This document shows positions 53,991 through 61,892 of a stretch of 64,000 nt of DNA, in pieces. The translations under genes were made by a program, and so were the position numbers. The notes under the pieces are model-generated. The model was not told the origin of the DNA. It did not search any database and was given only the letters and a program-made list of their open reading frames with translations. The DNA comes from Streptomyces sp. NRRL S-31 (GTDB lineage Bacteria; Actinomycetota; Actinomycetes; Streptomycetales; Streptomycetaceae): assembly GCF_000718775.1 (NCBI RefSeq), contig NZ_JOCB01000086.1:1-64000 (forward strand). Reading direction: 5' to 3'. Position 1 is the first letter of the stretch. Each line of letters begins with the position of its first letter.

Positions 53991-55310
53991 TCAGGCGTGC
54001 GCTACCGCCGGGACCATGGGCTTCGGAGGAGTCAGGTCGGCCGGGGAGAGGGACCGCAGCCGCAGCCCCAGGACGGAGTCGGCGGCGGCGAGCAGCACCC
54101 GGCGCCCCTGCGGGGTCACGTCGGCGGAGCGCACAGCCTCGTGCAGCGCGGCCAGTGCCTTGGGGGAGTTGAGGTCGTCACAGACGGCGGCGTCGAACCG
54201 GTCGAGCAGCCGCACCGCGGCGGTGTCAGCGGCGGGAATCCGGGCCAGCGCCTCCTCATAGGTGTCGACGCCGTGGGGCGGCAGGTCGTCGGGGTCCAGA
54301 CGCGCGACGAGGCGGCGCAGTGTGGTCTGCGCCGCCTGGAACGCGTCGGCCGTCACCGCCTGCGGACTGCGGTAGTGGCCGCCGAGCAGGAACAGCCGGC
54401 AGGCCATCGGGTGCACGCCCGAGCCGGTGATGTCCCCGAGTGTCGGGGCGCTTCCGCGGACCATGGGCAGCGCCCCGAACGTGAGCATGTCGTGGTGGAG
54501 CCAGTAACCCACCCACGGTTCGCCGTCGCCCAGGTAGGACTCGCTCTGCGCGATCTCGTTGACGTGGTGGAGCTGGCGGTGGTGTTTACCGCCGGTGTGG
54601 ATGTCGACGTGGTCCCCGAGCAGCGTGGCGCTGATCGCGGAGCAGCCCAGGTGCGCGCCGGGAAGACCCCAGCCCCACGGTGAGTCCCAGCCCATACGGG
54701 AGTGGGCGGGGTCCGCGATCCGCCAGAGCGCGAAGTCGGTGGAGTTGCGCAGTCCGGCCGGCCGTTCAGAGCTTATGCCCTCGCGCTGCGCGGACACGTT
54801 CAGATTTCCCAGCACTCCGTACCCCGCGGCGCGCGCGGTGTCGAAATACAGGCCCGTTTCCGTCGGGTAGGCGTACCCCTTCGCCGCCAGCACCCGGGCG
54901 TAGTCGATCATGTCGGGTATGTACTGCGAGGAGCGCGCGTAGTGGTCAGCCGGCAGGAAGTTCAGCGTCGCCAGGTCGTCCTGGAAGACCTGGGTGTAGA
55001 AGGAGCCGATGTCGCCCAGGGAGGGCGGGGTGGACGCCGAGGCCAGCTCGTCGGGGACCGTGGGCCTGAAGTCCGCCCGTCCCTTGTCCACGTCGGTGAT
55101 CATGAAGACATGCCGGCTCGGGAAGCCTTTCCAGCGCAGGGTACGCCGCAGCACGTCGAAGCCGAGCGCGCCTCTCAGCATGCCGAGGTGGGGATGCGAG
55201 AAGACCAGCGGGCCGCAACTGAAAATGCTGGTCTCTTCCCCCTTCGGGTCGAATTTCTCAAGCGCGCGGCCCATGGAATTGTAAAGCCTCAGTGGTGATG
55301 GTGACGACAT
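53991..55310 (-). CDS. Cysteinyl-tRNA synthetase-like protein (biosynthetic)
   Basis: 439 aa from ATG 55310. Matches the CysRS core: SIFSCGPLVFSHPHLGMLRG holds the HIGH equivalent (HLGM, 41-44); ITDVDKGRAD; WDSPWGWGLPGAHLGCSAIS; HHVNEIAQSESYLGD. All four zinc ligands that select cysteine thiol in CysRS are kept (Cys32, Cys223, His248, Glu252 by E. coli equivalence), but KMSKS reads LPMVRGSA. The anticodon-binding end is short. It resembles MshC, which uses a CysRS fold to join cysteine to an amine without tRNA. First gene of a five-gene minus operon with a StrR box 38 bp upstream. Confidence 0.85.
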   Translation of the reverse strand: MSSPSPLRLYNSMGRALEKFDPKGEETSIFSCGPLVFSHPHLGMLRGALGFDVLRRTLRWKGFPSRHVFMITDVDKGRADFRPTVPDELASASTPPSLGDIGSFYTQVFQDDLATLNFLPADHYARSSQYIPDMIDYARVLAAKGYAYPTETGLYFDTARAAGYGVLGNLNVSAQREGISSERPAGLRNSTDFALWRIADPAHSRMGWDSPWGWGLPGAHLGCSAISATLLGDHVDIHTGGKHHRQLHHVNEIAQSESYLGDGEPWVGYWLHHDMLTFGALPMVRGSAPTLGDITGSGVHPMACRLFLLGGHYRSPQAVTADAFQAAQTTLRRLVARLDPDDLPPHGVDTYEEALARIPAADTAAVRLLDRFDAAVCDDLNSPKALAALHEAVRSADVTPQGRRVLLAAADSVLGLRLRSLSPADLTPPKPMVPAVAHA

Positions 55311-55347
55311 TTGTCCTCTTGTCGGGAAGCGGCGATACCGCAGGGCT

Positions 55348-55376
55348 GTTCAACTGCGGAGGATCGTAGGTCGAAC
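55348..55376. promoter_or_regulatory. StrR-type binding site (CysRS side)
   Basis: GTTCAACTG (55348-55356), 11 nt, AGGTCGAAC (55368-55376): 15 of 18 consensus positions match with exact spacing. 38 bp upstream of the CysRS-like start. Confidence 0.7.
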
Positions 55377-55413
55377 AGCCCGGGCGTCACTAGAGGAAAA
55401 TGCCCGAAACAGT

Positions 55414-55442
55414 GTTTGACCGGTGTCGCCGTGCCCGTGAAC
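55414..55442. promoter_or_regulatory. Weak StrR-type site (carrier side)
   Basis: GTTTGACCG (55414-55422), 11 nt, CCCGTGAAC (55434-55442): right spacing, about 13 of 18 positions. 112 bp upstream of the carrier protein gene. Confidence 0.45.
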
Positions 55443-55553
55443 GCCGGGCCTCTGTTGTCTTTCCCGGCAGACCTATCTAAATTCTGGACCGCTTGGACCG
55501 CTGAGCCCGGTCTTATTCGCCGTCACTCGACCGAGAGAAAACCAGGCATTATC

Positions 55554-55811
55554 ATGCAGCAGGATCTGACAGACGTAATCGAGGAACTGGTCACGCGGCG
55601 CGTCAGGGCGGGGGCCGACGGGGCGGCGGGGGACCCCGACACCGGACTGCACGACCGCGGTGTGGACTCGCTGGGCATCGTCGGCCTGATCGTCGACATC
55701 GAGCGCACCCTCGGCGTGCGTTTCCCCGCCGCGCTGATCACGGCCGACACCTTCGCCTCCGTGCGCTCGGTCGCCGCCGCCGTCCACGGCCTCACCGAGG
55801 GCGACGCATGA
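55554..55811 (+). CDS. Free-standing acyl/peptidyl carrier protein
   Basis: 85 aa from ATG 55554; the upstream part of the frame is unlike a carrier protein. LHDRGVDSLGIVGLIVDIERTLGVRF contains the phosphopantetheine Ser (Ser39) in DSL. Overlaps the adenylating enzyme gene by 4 bp (ATGA), which is the usual pairing of a stand-alone loader and carrier. It should hold the pathway acid as a thioester for the following cupin and dehydrogenase. Confidence 0.9.
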   Translation: MQQDLTDVIEELVTRRVRAGADGAAGDPDTGLHDRGVDSLGIVGLIVDIERTLGVRFPAALITADTFASVRSVAAAVHGLTEGDA

Positions 55812-57457
55812 CCGACACGACGAACGTCCACGAAGCCGTCCACACCTACCTCGGCATACCGCCGGGCCAGGACATCGCTCGCCACCCCACGGTACTGGCG
55901 GCGCTCGCGGCACGCGCCCGTGAGACGCCCCATGCCCCCTACCTCACCGCCGTCGCCACGGACGGCACCGAGACCACGCTCACCTTCGGGCTGATCGACA
56001 CCTGGAGCGCCCGCCTGGCCCGCTGGCTCCGGCACGAGCACGCCGTGGCACCCGGCGACGTGGTGGCGCTCATGCCGGTCAACGAACCCGTCTCCGTCGC
56101 CGCCCTCCTCGGTATCCTGCGGGCCGGCGCCGGCTGCCTGCTGCTCAACCCCGGCGACCCCGCCGGACGCGCACGGGAGCAGAGCGACAGCCAGTCCGCC
56201 ACGGTCGTGTTGTGCCCGCCCGCGGTGGCCGAGGAACGGGACCTGCCGCCCGGCGCCGTCACCGTGCCCGACCCGGCCCGGCTGGCGGATGACGCCCACG
56301 GGCACGGGGCCCTGCCCGGGGTGCTGCCCGACACCGACGCCCTGTTCTTCGGCACGTCAGGCTCCACGGCGGCCTCCAAGATCGTGGCGCAGACCCACCG
56401 TAACGCCGCCGCCAACGCCGAGGCGTTCGTGCGCCACCACCGGGTGCGCCCCGGCGAGCGCATCCTGGGCTTCCTGCCGATCCACCACGCGAACGGGGTG
56501 CACACCACGCTGCTCTCCCCGCTGTTCTCCGGCTCCCACACCGTGCTGGCCCGCGCGTTCAGCCCGTTCAAGTACCCGGGCCAGGTCGAGCGGTACCGCC
56601 CGCGCTTCGCCAGTGCGGTGCCCAGCGTGCTCGACTCGCTCCTGCAGACCTGGCGCGAGCCCCGCCTCCCCGCCGGCTTCGAGTACTTCCTCACCGCCGC
56701 CGCGCCGCTGTCCGCACGCACCTGCGCCGAGGTGCGGCGCACGTTCGGCACCCGGGTGGTGCAGGGCTACGGACTCACCGAGACCACCAACTTCTCCGCC
56801 ACGGTGCCGGTGGACCTCTCCGATGGCGAGTACCGGCGGCTCATGCTCGACACCGACATCCCCTCCATCGGCACCACGATGTACGGCAACGAGGTCGCCG
56901 TGTTCACCGAGTCCGGCGAACGCGCCCGGACCGGCGAGACCGGCGAGATCCGGATGCGCGGGCACAACGTCATGTCCCGGTACGCGGGCAACCCCGACGC
57001 CACTCGGGAGGCGTTCAGCGGCGGCTGGTTCCGCTCCGGAGACCTGGGCTACCAGGTCGAGTCACCGGAGAGCCCCGACCCCTTCGTGGTCATCACCGGC
57101 CGCTGCAAGAACATGGCGAAGGTGCGGGGCGAGGCCGTCTCCCTGGAGGAGCTGGAGCGCGCGCTGCTCCAGATCGGCGGCGTGCGGGACGCGGCCTGCG
57201 TCGCCGTCCCCGACACCGTGGAGGGCGAGACCGTCACCGCCGTGGTGGTGTCACCGAACAGCAGCGAGGACGGCATCTACCGGCACCTGAAAACCGTCGT
57301 GTCCGCCAACGCCCTCCCGCGCCGCATCGTGTTCACCGACCGCATCCCCCGGTCCAGCACCGGAAAGCTCATCCGCCGGCAACTCGCCGGCGAGGTGGCC
57401 GAGGGCGCCACCTTCCCCTTCTCTCTCGCCGCCAGGCAGGAAACGGAGAACTCGTGA
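55808..57457 (+). CDS. Stand-alone AMP-forming adenylating enzyme
   Basis: 549 aa. ANL superfamily: FFGTSGSTAASKIVAQTHRN (A3, with Ala-Ala-Ser-Lys in place of the usual GxPK), YGLTETTNFS (A5), WFRSGDLGYQ (A7) and RSSTGKLIRRQL (A10 catalytic Lys). At the A4 site it reads LPIHHANGVHTTLL, so the Asp that binds the alpha-amino group in amino-acid A-domains is missing; this suggests an acid without a free alpha-amine (or aryl/alkyl acid). It loads the neighbouring carrier. Overlaps the next gene (GTGA). Confidence 0.88.
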   Translation: MTDTTNVHEAVHTYLGIPPGQDIARHPTVLAALAARARETPHAPYLTAVATDGTETTLTFGLIDTWSARLARWLRHEHAVAPGDVVALMPVNEPVSVAALLGILRAGAGCLLLNPGDPAGRAREQSDSQSATVVLCPPAVAEERDLPPGAVTVPDPARLADDAHGHGALPGVLPDTDALFFGTSGSTAASKIVAQTHRNAAANAEAFVRHHRVRPGERILGFLPIHHANGVHTTLLSPLFSGSHTVLARAFSPFKYPGQVERYRPRFASAVPSVLDSLLQTWREPRLPAGFEYFLTAAAPLSARTCAEVRRTFGTRVVQGYGLTETTNFSATVPVDLSDGEYRRLMLDTDIPSIGTTMYGNEVAVFTESGERARTGETGEIRMRGHNVMSRYAGNPDATREAFSGGWFRSGDLGYQVESPESPDPFVVITGRCKNMAKVRGEAVSLEELERALLQIGGVRDAACVAVPDTVEGETVTAVVVSPNSSEDGIYRHLKTVVSANALPRRIVFTDRIPRSSTGKLIRRQLAGEVAEGATFPFSLAARQETENS

Positions 57458-58182
57458 CCGCCAACCCCCTCAAGGCCAACCCGGACGACGAGAACGAGGT
57501 CCACGACCTCGACGAGTTCCAGGACGCGGGCGCCTGCATCGTGACTCCGGTCGCCTCGCTGCCCGCCGTCGCTGCCAACGCGCTGGTGCACGCGATGGCG
57601 AAGGTGGTCCGCGACGGGCACGTCGCCGAAACCGCTCTCACCCCGGACGACGACGGCGTCGTACGCGCCCAGTACTTCGAAGAGGGCCATGTGTACATGC
57701 TGGCCAAGCCGACGGACGGGTACACGGCGAGCCGGTACATCATGGATCTGTTCAACGTCGGTGAGCGGGCCGCGTGTTCGCGGATGCACTACCACACCGG
57801 CGCCCGGATGGTGCGGCTGATCACCGGCCAGGACACCACCATCCACGTCTCCGCGCTCTCGCCCTTCCGCTACACCTACGTGGACGGCGTCACCCCGTTC
57901 AAGCTCCGGGTGGAGCGCGACCTGATGCCGGACAGCACCCGCGAACGGTACAGCTTCTGGGTGCCGGAGTCCTCGATCGTGGACCTCCAGATCCCGCGCG
58001 GTACCGCCCACCAGTTCAACTCCTTCGGCGACAACGCCGTCATCGACACGATCCACCCGGAGGAGACCATCGAGGCGTTCCGCGAGAAGATGTCCGGACT
58101 GCGCATGATGGCCCAGACGGTCTTCCTCTCCGACGGGTTCCCCGCGGTCGAGGACTGCGGCGGTGAGCTGGGCCGCCGATGA
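57454..58182 (+). CDS. Cupin-fold metalloprotein
   Basis: 242 aa from GTG 57454, overlapping the previous stop. The cupin motif is SRMHYHTGARMVRLITGQ, with His112 and His114 as probable metal ligands, and a second motif region IPRGTAHQFNSFGDNAVID. The N-terminal 90 residues are not recognisable. Members of this fold act as dioxygenases, isomerases or epimerases; here it lies between the carrier loader and a dehydrogenase. Function cannot be set from the sequence. Confidence 0.7.
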   Translation: MTANPLKANPDDENEVHDLDEFQDAGACIVTPVASLPAVAANALVHAMAKVVRDGHVAETALTPDDDGVVRAQYFEEGHVYMLAKPTDGYTASRYIMDLFNVGERAACSRMHYHTGARMVRLITGQDTTIHVSALSPFRYTYVDGVTPFKLRVERDLMPDSTRERYSFWVPESSIVDLQIPRGTAHQFNSFGDNAVIDTIHPEETIEAFREKMSGLRMMAQTVFLSDGFPAVEDCGGELGRR

Positions 58183-59000
58183 GCAGCGTCGACTGGTACG
58201 GCCTCGGCGTCTTCGGCCTGCCGATGGCCTCCCACCTCGTGTCCGCCGGTCACTCGGTGCGCGCGGGCAACGAGCGCGGCCGGGTCGCCGAGTTCGTCCG
58301 CGCGGGCGGCCTGTCCGCCGGGGCGCACCGCGGTGACGCCCCACTCGTCGGGCTGTGCCTGCCCACCGGCGACGACGTCATGGATGTCGTCCGGGACATC
58401 GAGGAGGCCGCCTTCGTGGTGGACTTCTCCTCCCACGACCCGCTCTCGGCCACCGAGGCCGCCGGGGAACTCGCCACGCGCGGCATCGGATACGTCGACT
58501 GCCCGGTCTCCGGGAGTGTGCAACTGGCCGCCGACGGACGGCTCACGGGGTATCCGGGAGCGTCCCCGGACGCCCTCCCGGCGGAGGTCCGCGAGTTCAT
58601 CGAAACCGTCTGCGGCCACGTGTTCTGGACCGGCGGCCTCGGCCGGGGACAGGCGATGAAGCTGGTCAACCAGGTCATTCACCTGGGCAACGTACTGGTC
58701 CTGGGCGAGGGGTTCGAACTGGCCGGCCGGCTCGGCCTCGAACCGGCCACCGTGCTGGACGCGCTCAAGGCGTCGTCGGGATCGAGTCGGATGCTGGAGC
58801 GGTTCGGCGAGCAGATGCTGGCCGACCGCCACCCACGCCAGTTCAGCGCGCGGCTGGCCCGCAAGGACATCCGCAACGTCCTCGGGCTGGCGCCGGACCT
58901 GCCGGTCGCCGGCATGGTCGAGGAGCGCCTGCGTGCCGTCGTCGAGTCCGGGCGCGGCGAGGACAACTTCACCCGGCTGGCGGGACGGGAGCAGGCGTGA
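58179..59000 (+). CDS. 3-hydroxyisobutyrate/6-phosphogluconate dehydrogenase-like reductase
   Basis: 273 aa, ATGA overlap with the cupin gene. Rossmann motif YGLGVFGLPMASHLVSAGHSV (the GxGxxGxxxA form), DCPVSGSVQLAADG (substrate-binding loop) and GQAMKLVNQVIHLGNV with the catalytic Lys. It is shorter than the usual 290-300 aa. It oxidises a beta-hydroxy acid (or reduces an imine, as related imine reductases do) with NAD(P). Last of the carrier operon; a hairpin follows. Confidence 0.85.
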   Translation: MSSVDWYGLGVFGLPMASHLVSAGHSVRAGNERGRVAEFVRAGGLSAGAHRGDAPLVGLCLPTGDDVMDVVRDIEEAAFVVDFSSHDPLSATEAAGELATRGIGYVDCPVSGSVQLAADGRLTGYPGASPDALPAEVREFIETVCGHVFWTGGLGRGQAMKLVNQVIHLGNVLVLGEGFELAGRLGLEPATVLDALKASSGSSRMLERFGEQMLADRHPRQFSARLARKDIRNVLGLAPDLPVAGMVEERLRAVVESGRGEDNFTRLAGREQA

Positions 59001-59002
59001 CC

Positions 59003-59041
59003 TGCGGGAGGCGGGGACCGTGACGGTCCCCTCCTCCCGCA
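59003..59041. terminator. Hairpin terminator
   Basis: TGCGGGAGGCGGGGACCG (59003-59020), TGA loop, complementary arm (59024-59041) with a single mismatch, right after the dehydrogenase stop and before the convergent SnoaL gene. Confidence 0.75.
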
Positions 59042-59098
59042 CGTCATCGAACGACCGTCTGCCGCCGAATGCCCCGTGGGCACTCACCGCCCGACTGT

Positions 59099-59536
59099 TC
59101 AGTACCGGATGGGCAGCGGGGCCGACGGGTCCGGCGGCGGGGCGTAGTAGTAGCGGCGGCACGTCCTGACCAGGGACTGCCGGGACAGGGTGAACACGTC
59201 CGCGAAGTCCGCGCCGTGCACGGCAGGGCCGTCGCCGCCGGGCACCGACCGCACCACCCGGCCCAGCGCGACAACCATGTCCTCGTCGGCCACCACGGCG
59301 GTCAGCTCATGCCGGCTGAGCAGCGTGGCCTGTGCCGCGTGGGCGCTGAGCACCGCGTCGCGGCCCCGGCGGAGCGCTGCGCCGGGGTGGTCGAGGGTCA
59401 CGTCCTTGTCGGTGAAGGACGCGTACCCGTCGGTGTCGCCGATGTCCAGGTAGTGGTACGTGAGCGGCACGTGCTTCACCCCGGCTGCCGTCGCCGTCGT
59501 GCCGGCGGGCGACATCCGCAGTCCGTCGCGTCTCAT
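59099..59536 (-). CDS. SnoaL-like (NTF2-fold) protein
   Basis: 145 aa from ATG 59536; ATG 59515 is an alternative. LTYHYLDIGDTDGYASFTDKDVTLDHPGAALRRGRDAVLSAH is the N-terminal helix-strand motif of SnoaL-like proteins, followed by barrel strands HELTAVVADEDMVVALGRVVRS and VHGADFADVFTLSRQSLVRTCRRYYY. The group includes cyclases, hydroxylases and non-catalytic ligand binders. Inside the cluster by position but with no partner on its strand. Confidence 0.75.
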   Translation of the reverse strand: MRRDGLRMSPAGTTATAAGVKHVPLTYHYLDIGDTDGYASFTDKDVTLDHPGAALRRGRDAVLSAHAAQATLLSRHELTAVVADEDMVVALGRVVRSVPGGDGPAVHGADFADVFTLSRQSLVRTCRRYYYAPPPDPSAPLPIRY

Positions 59537-59891
59537 GACTGGAAGACCGACCTCTCGTCATCGATGAAAAGGTGCGCCGGCGCCGAAGGCCCCCGCCCGG
59601 CAACCCTTCGGCATCCCGTTAACTCGGTGCTATCGCCCCGCTATCCCGGCTGCGGGGATGGTCAACCGATGCTCGGAAGCTGACCAAAAATGATCAGTCT
59701 GGACGCTGGACCAAGGCCGGACGGGGGCGCAGGACGCCTCGCGCGACGCCGCGGTCCGCGCCCGGCCCCCCGTTCCCGCTGCCCACCGCGGTTGTCCAGT
59801 TACTGCTCAGAGCCGCCCGCCACCCGGTCGGCGATCTAAACTTGGCGTGGTCAGACGTGCCGTGGCCTGTGGCGAGCAAGGGAGGCGATGC
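59537..59891. other. Regulatory intergenic region before the AfsR-like gene
   Basis: About 355 bp with two AT-enriched islands (59670-59700 and 59835-59845). No gene found. No clear StrR box seen, so the AfsR-like gene may be outside the StrR regulon. Confidence 0.4.
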
Positions 59892-61892
59892 ATGTTCGGA
59901 GCACACCTCGCGCTGCGTGACCGGAGCGCGGGGCCAGCCTTTCAGGTTCTCGGGGAACTGAAAGTTTTAATCGGTGGACGGACGGTGCACCTCGCCGCAG
60001 GCCGGCAACAGGCCGTGCTCGCCGCCCTGCTGCTGGAGAACGGCAGGCTGCAGAGCCGGGACCGGCTCATCCGGCTGCTGTGGGACGAGCAACCGCCGGA
60101 CACGGCCCGTACCCAGGTGCAGATCTGTGTCTCACGGGTGCGCAAGACACTGGCCGCCGCCGGCGTCGAGGCCGCCATTGTGACCCGGGCGCCGGGCTAT
60201 GTGCTCCAGATCGGGGACTCCGCGCTCGACCTTGACGTGTTTCGGCGGACCGTGGTCGAGGCCAACACGCTGGCCGGACAGGGCAAGACAGCGGAGGCGG
60301 CCGGCTCGCTGCGCGCGGCGGTCGCCCTGTGGCAGGGACCGTGTCTCTACGGGATCGCCAGTGACACGCTCGCCCGCGTCGCCCAGCACATCGACGAGGA
60401 GCGCCTGGCGGCGACCGAGTCGTTCATCGAGCTGGAACTGGAGATGGGCCGCCATCGCCAGCTGACCGCCGAGATAGCCCGCCTGGTGAGCGACCATCCG
60501 CTGAGGGAACGTTTCCGGGGGCAGTTGATGCTCGCCCTCTACCGCTCCGGCCGCCAGGCCGAGGCGCTGGAGGTGTACCGCGAGGCGCGCACGCTGCTCC
60601 AGGACGAACTCGGGCTCCAGCCCGGCGCGGAACTGCGCGGGCTCGAACAGTCCATCCTCGTCGAGGACCCGTCGCTGTGGCTGCCGCACACCCCCGCGTC
60701 CGGCCCCGGACGAACCAGCCTGCCCGCCGCGGACCCGGACGGCACACCGCCGCCCGAGGACCGGCCGGCCGCCGTGCGCGGCCCCGCCCCGCGGCAACTG
60801 CCCGTCGACACGGCGGACTTCGTCGGCCACAAACACCTTGTCGCGGAGGCCGAGGCCGCGCTCAGCGACACCTCGCCGCACCGGTCCACCGGCATCGTCG
60901 TCGTCGCAGGCCGCTCCGGCATCGGCAAGAGCACCTTCGCCGCCCGGGTCGCCCACCGACTCGCCGACTCCCACTTCCCCGACGGCCAGCTCTACTGCCG
61001 GCTGCGCGGCGGCAGCGCGGACCCGATCGACCCGCGCGAGGTCCTGGGCCGCTTCCTGCGCGCCCTGGGCCTGCCCGGACCCGCCATCCCGGACTCCCTG
61101 GAGGAACGCGGGGAGATCTACCGCAGCATGCTCGCGGCCAGGCGCATCCTGGTGGTCATGGACGACGCCGCGAGCGAGGAGCAGGTGTTTCCGCTGCTGC
61201 CGGGCAGCCGCTCCTGCGGCGTCCTCGTCACGAGCCGGGCCCGCCTGACCGCCTTGCCCGGAGCCCACCGCGTGGCCCTGGACATCCTCGACGAGAAGGA
61301 CTCGCTGGCACTCCTCGGCAACGTTGTCGGAGTCGACCGCGTGCAGCGCGAGCCGGAGGCCGCCAGGGAACTCGTCGCCGCCGTGGGCGGACTCCCGCTG
61401 GCGCTGCGCATCGTGGCCGCACGCCTGGCGGCCCGCCCGTTCTGGCCTCTGGCGTCGATGGTGCGACGCCTCGCCGACGAGAGCCGGCGCCTGGACGAAC
61501 TGACCTACGGGGAGATGACGGTCCGCGCCAGCCTCTCCCTCACCTACGACGGGCTGGCCGAGCCGGACCGCAGGCTCCTGCGCCTGCTCAGCCTCACCAA
61601 GGGCTCCACCTTCCCCGGCTGGATGGCGGACGCGCTGCTGGGCGGCATGCCGGCCACACCCTACCCGTCCGACGTCCTGGAACCGCTGATCGACGTGCAG
61701 ATGCTGGATGTCGCCGGCGCCGATGCGGACGGTGAACTCCGCTACGCCTTCCACGACATCATCCGGCTGTTCTCCCGCGACCGGCTGGCCGCCGAGACGG
61801 ACGAGGCTGAGCGCGCAGCCGCGGTCCGCCGGGTGGGCGGCGCCTGGCTCTCCCTGATCACCGAGGCCCAGCGCCGCATCCTGGGCACCTGA
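59892..61892 (+). CDS. AfsR/SARP-family regulator, 5' part (SARP + NB-ARC)
   Basis: 666 aa from ATG 59892, GGAGG 6 nt upstream. SARP DNA-binding domain (about 15-110; FQVLGELKVLIGGRTVHLAAGRQQAVLAALLLENG), BTAD helical domain (110-260), then an NB-ARC ATPase with P-loop VAGRSGIGKST, RILVVMDDAASEEQV, GVLVTSRARL and GGLPLALRI. Codon 26 is TTA (59967-59969), so bldA control is likely. The frame ends at a TGA (61890-61892) in a place where AfsR-type proteins continue into a TPR domain, and that domain is present in the same frame just after the stop. Positive regulator of the cluster by analogy. Confidence 0.85.
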   Translation: MFGAHLALRDRSAGPAFQVLGELKVLIGGRTVHLAAGRQQAVLAALLLENGRLQSRDRLIRLLWDEQPPDTARTQVQICVSRVRKTLAAAGVEAAIVTRAPGYVLQIGDSALDLDVFRRTVVEANTLAGQGKTAEAAGSLRAAVALWQGPCLYGIASDTLARVAQHIDEERLAATESFIELELEMGRHRQLTAEIARLVSDHPLRERFRGQLMLALYRSGRQAEALEVYREARTLLQDELGLQPGAELRGLEQSILVEDPSLWLPHTPASGPGRTSLPAADPDGTPPPEDRPAAVRGPAPRQLPVDTADFVGHKHLVAEAEAALSDTSPHRSTGIVVVAGRSGIGKSTFAARVAHRLADSHFPDGQLYCRLRGGSADPIDPREVLGRFLRALGLPGPAIPDSLEERGEIYRSMLAARRILVVMDDAASEEQVFPLLPGSRSCGVLVTSRARLTALPGAHRVALDILDEKDSLALLGNVVGVDRVQREPEAARELVAAVGGLPLALRIVAARLAARPFWPLASMVRRLADESRRLDELTYGEMTVRASLSLTYDGLAEPDRRLLRLLSLTKGSTFPGWMADALLGGMPATPYPSDVLEPLIDVQMLDVAGADADGELRYAFHDIIRLFSRDRLAAETDEAERAAAVRRVGGAWLSLITEAQRRILGT

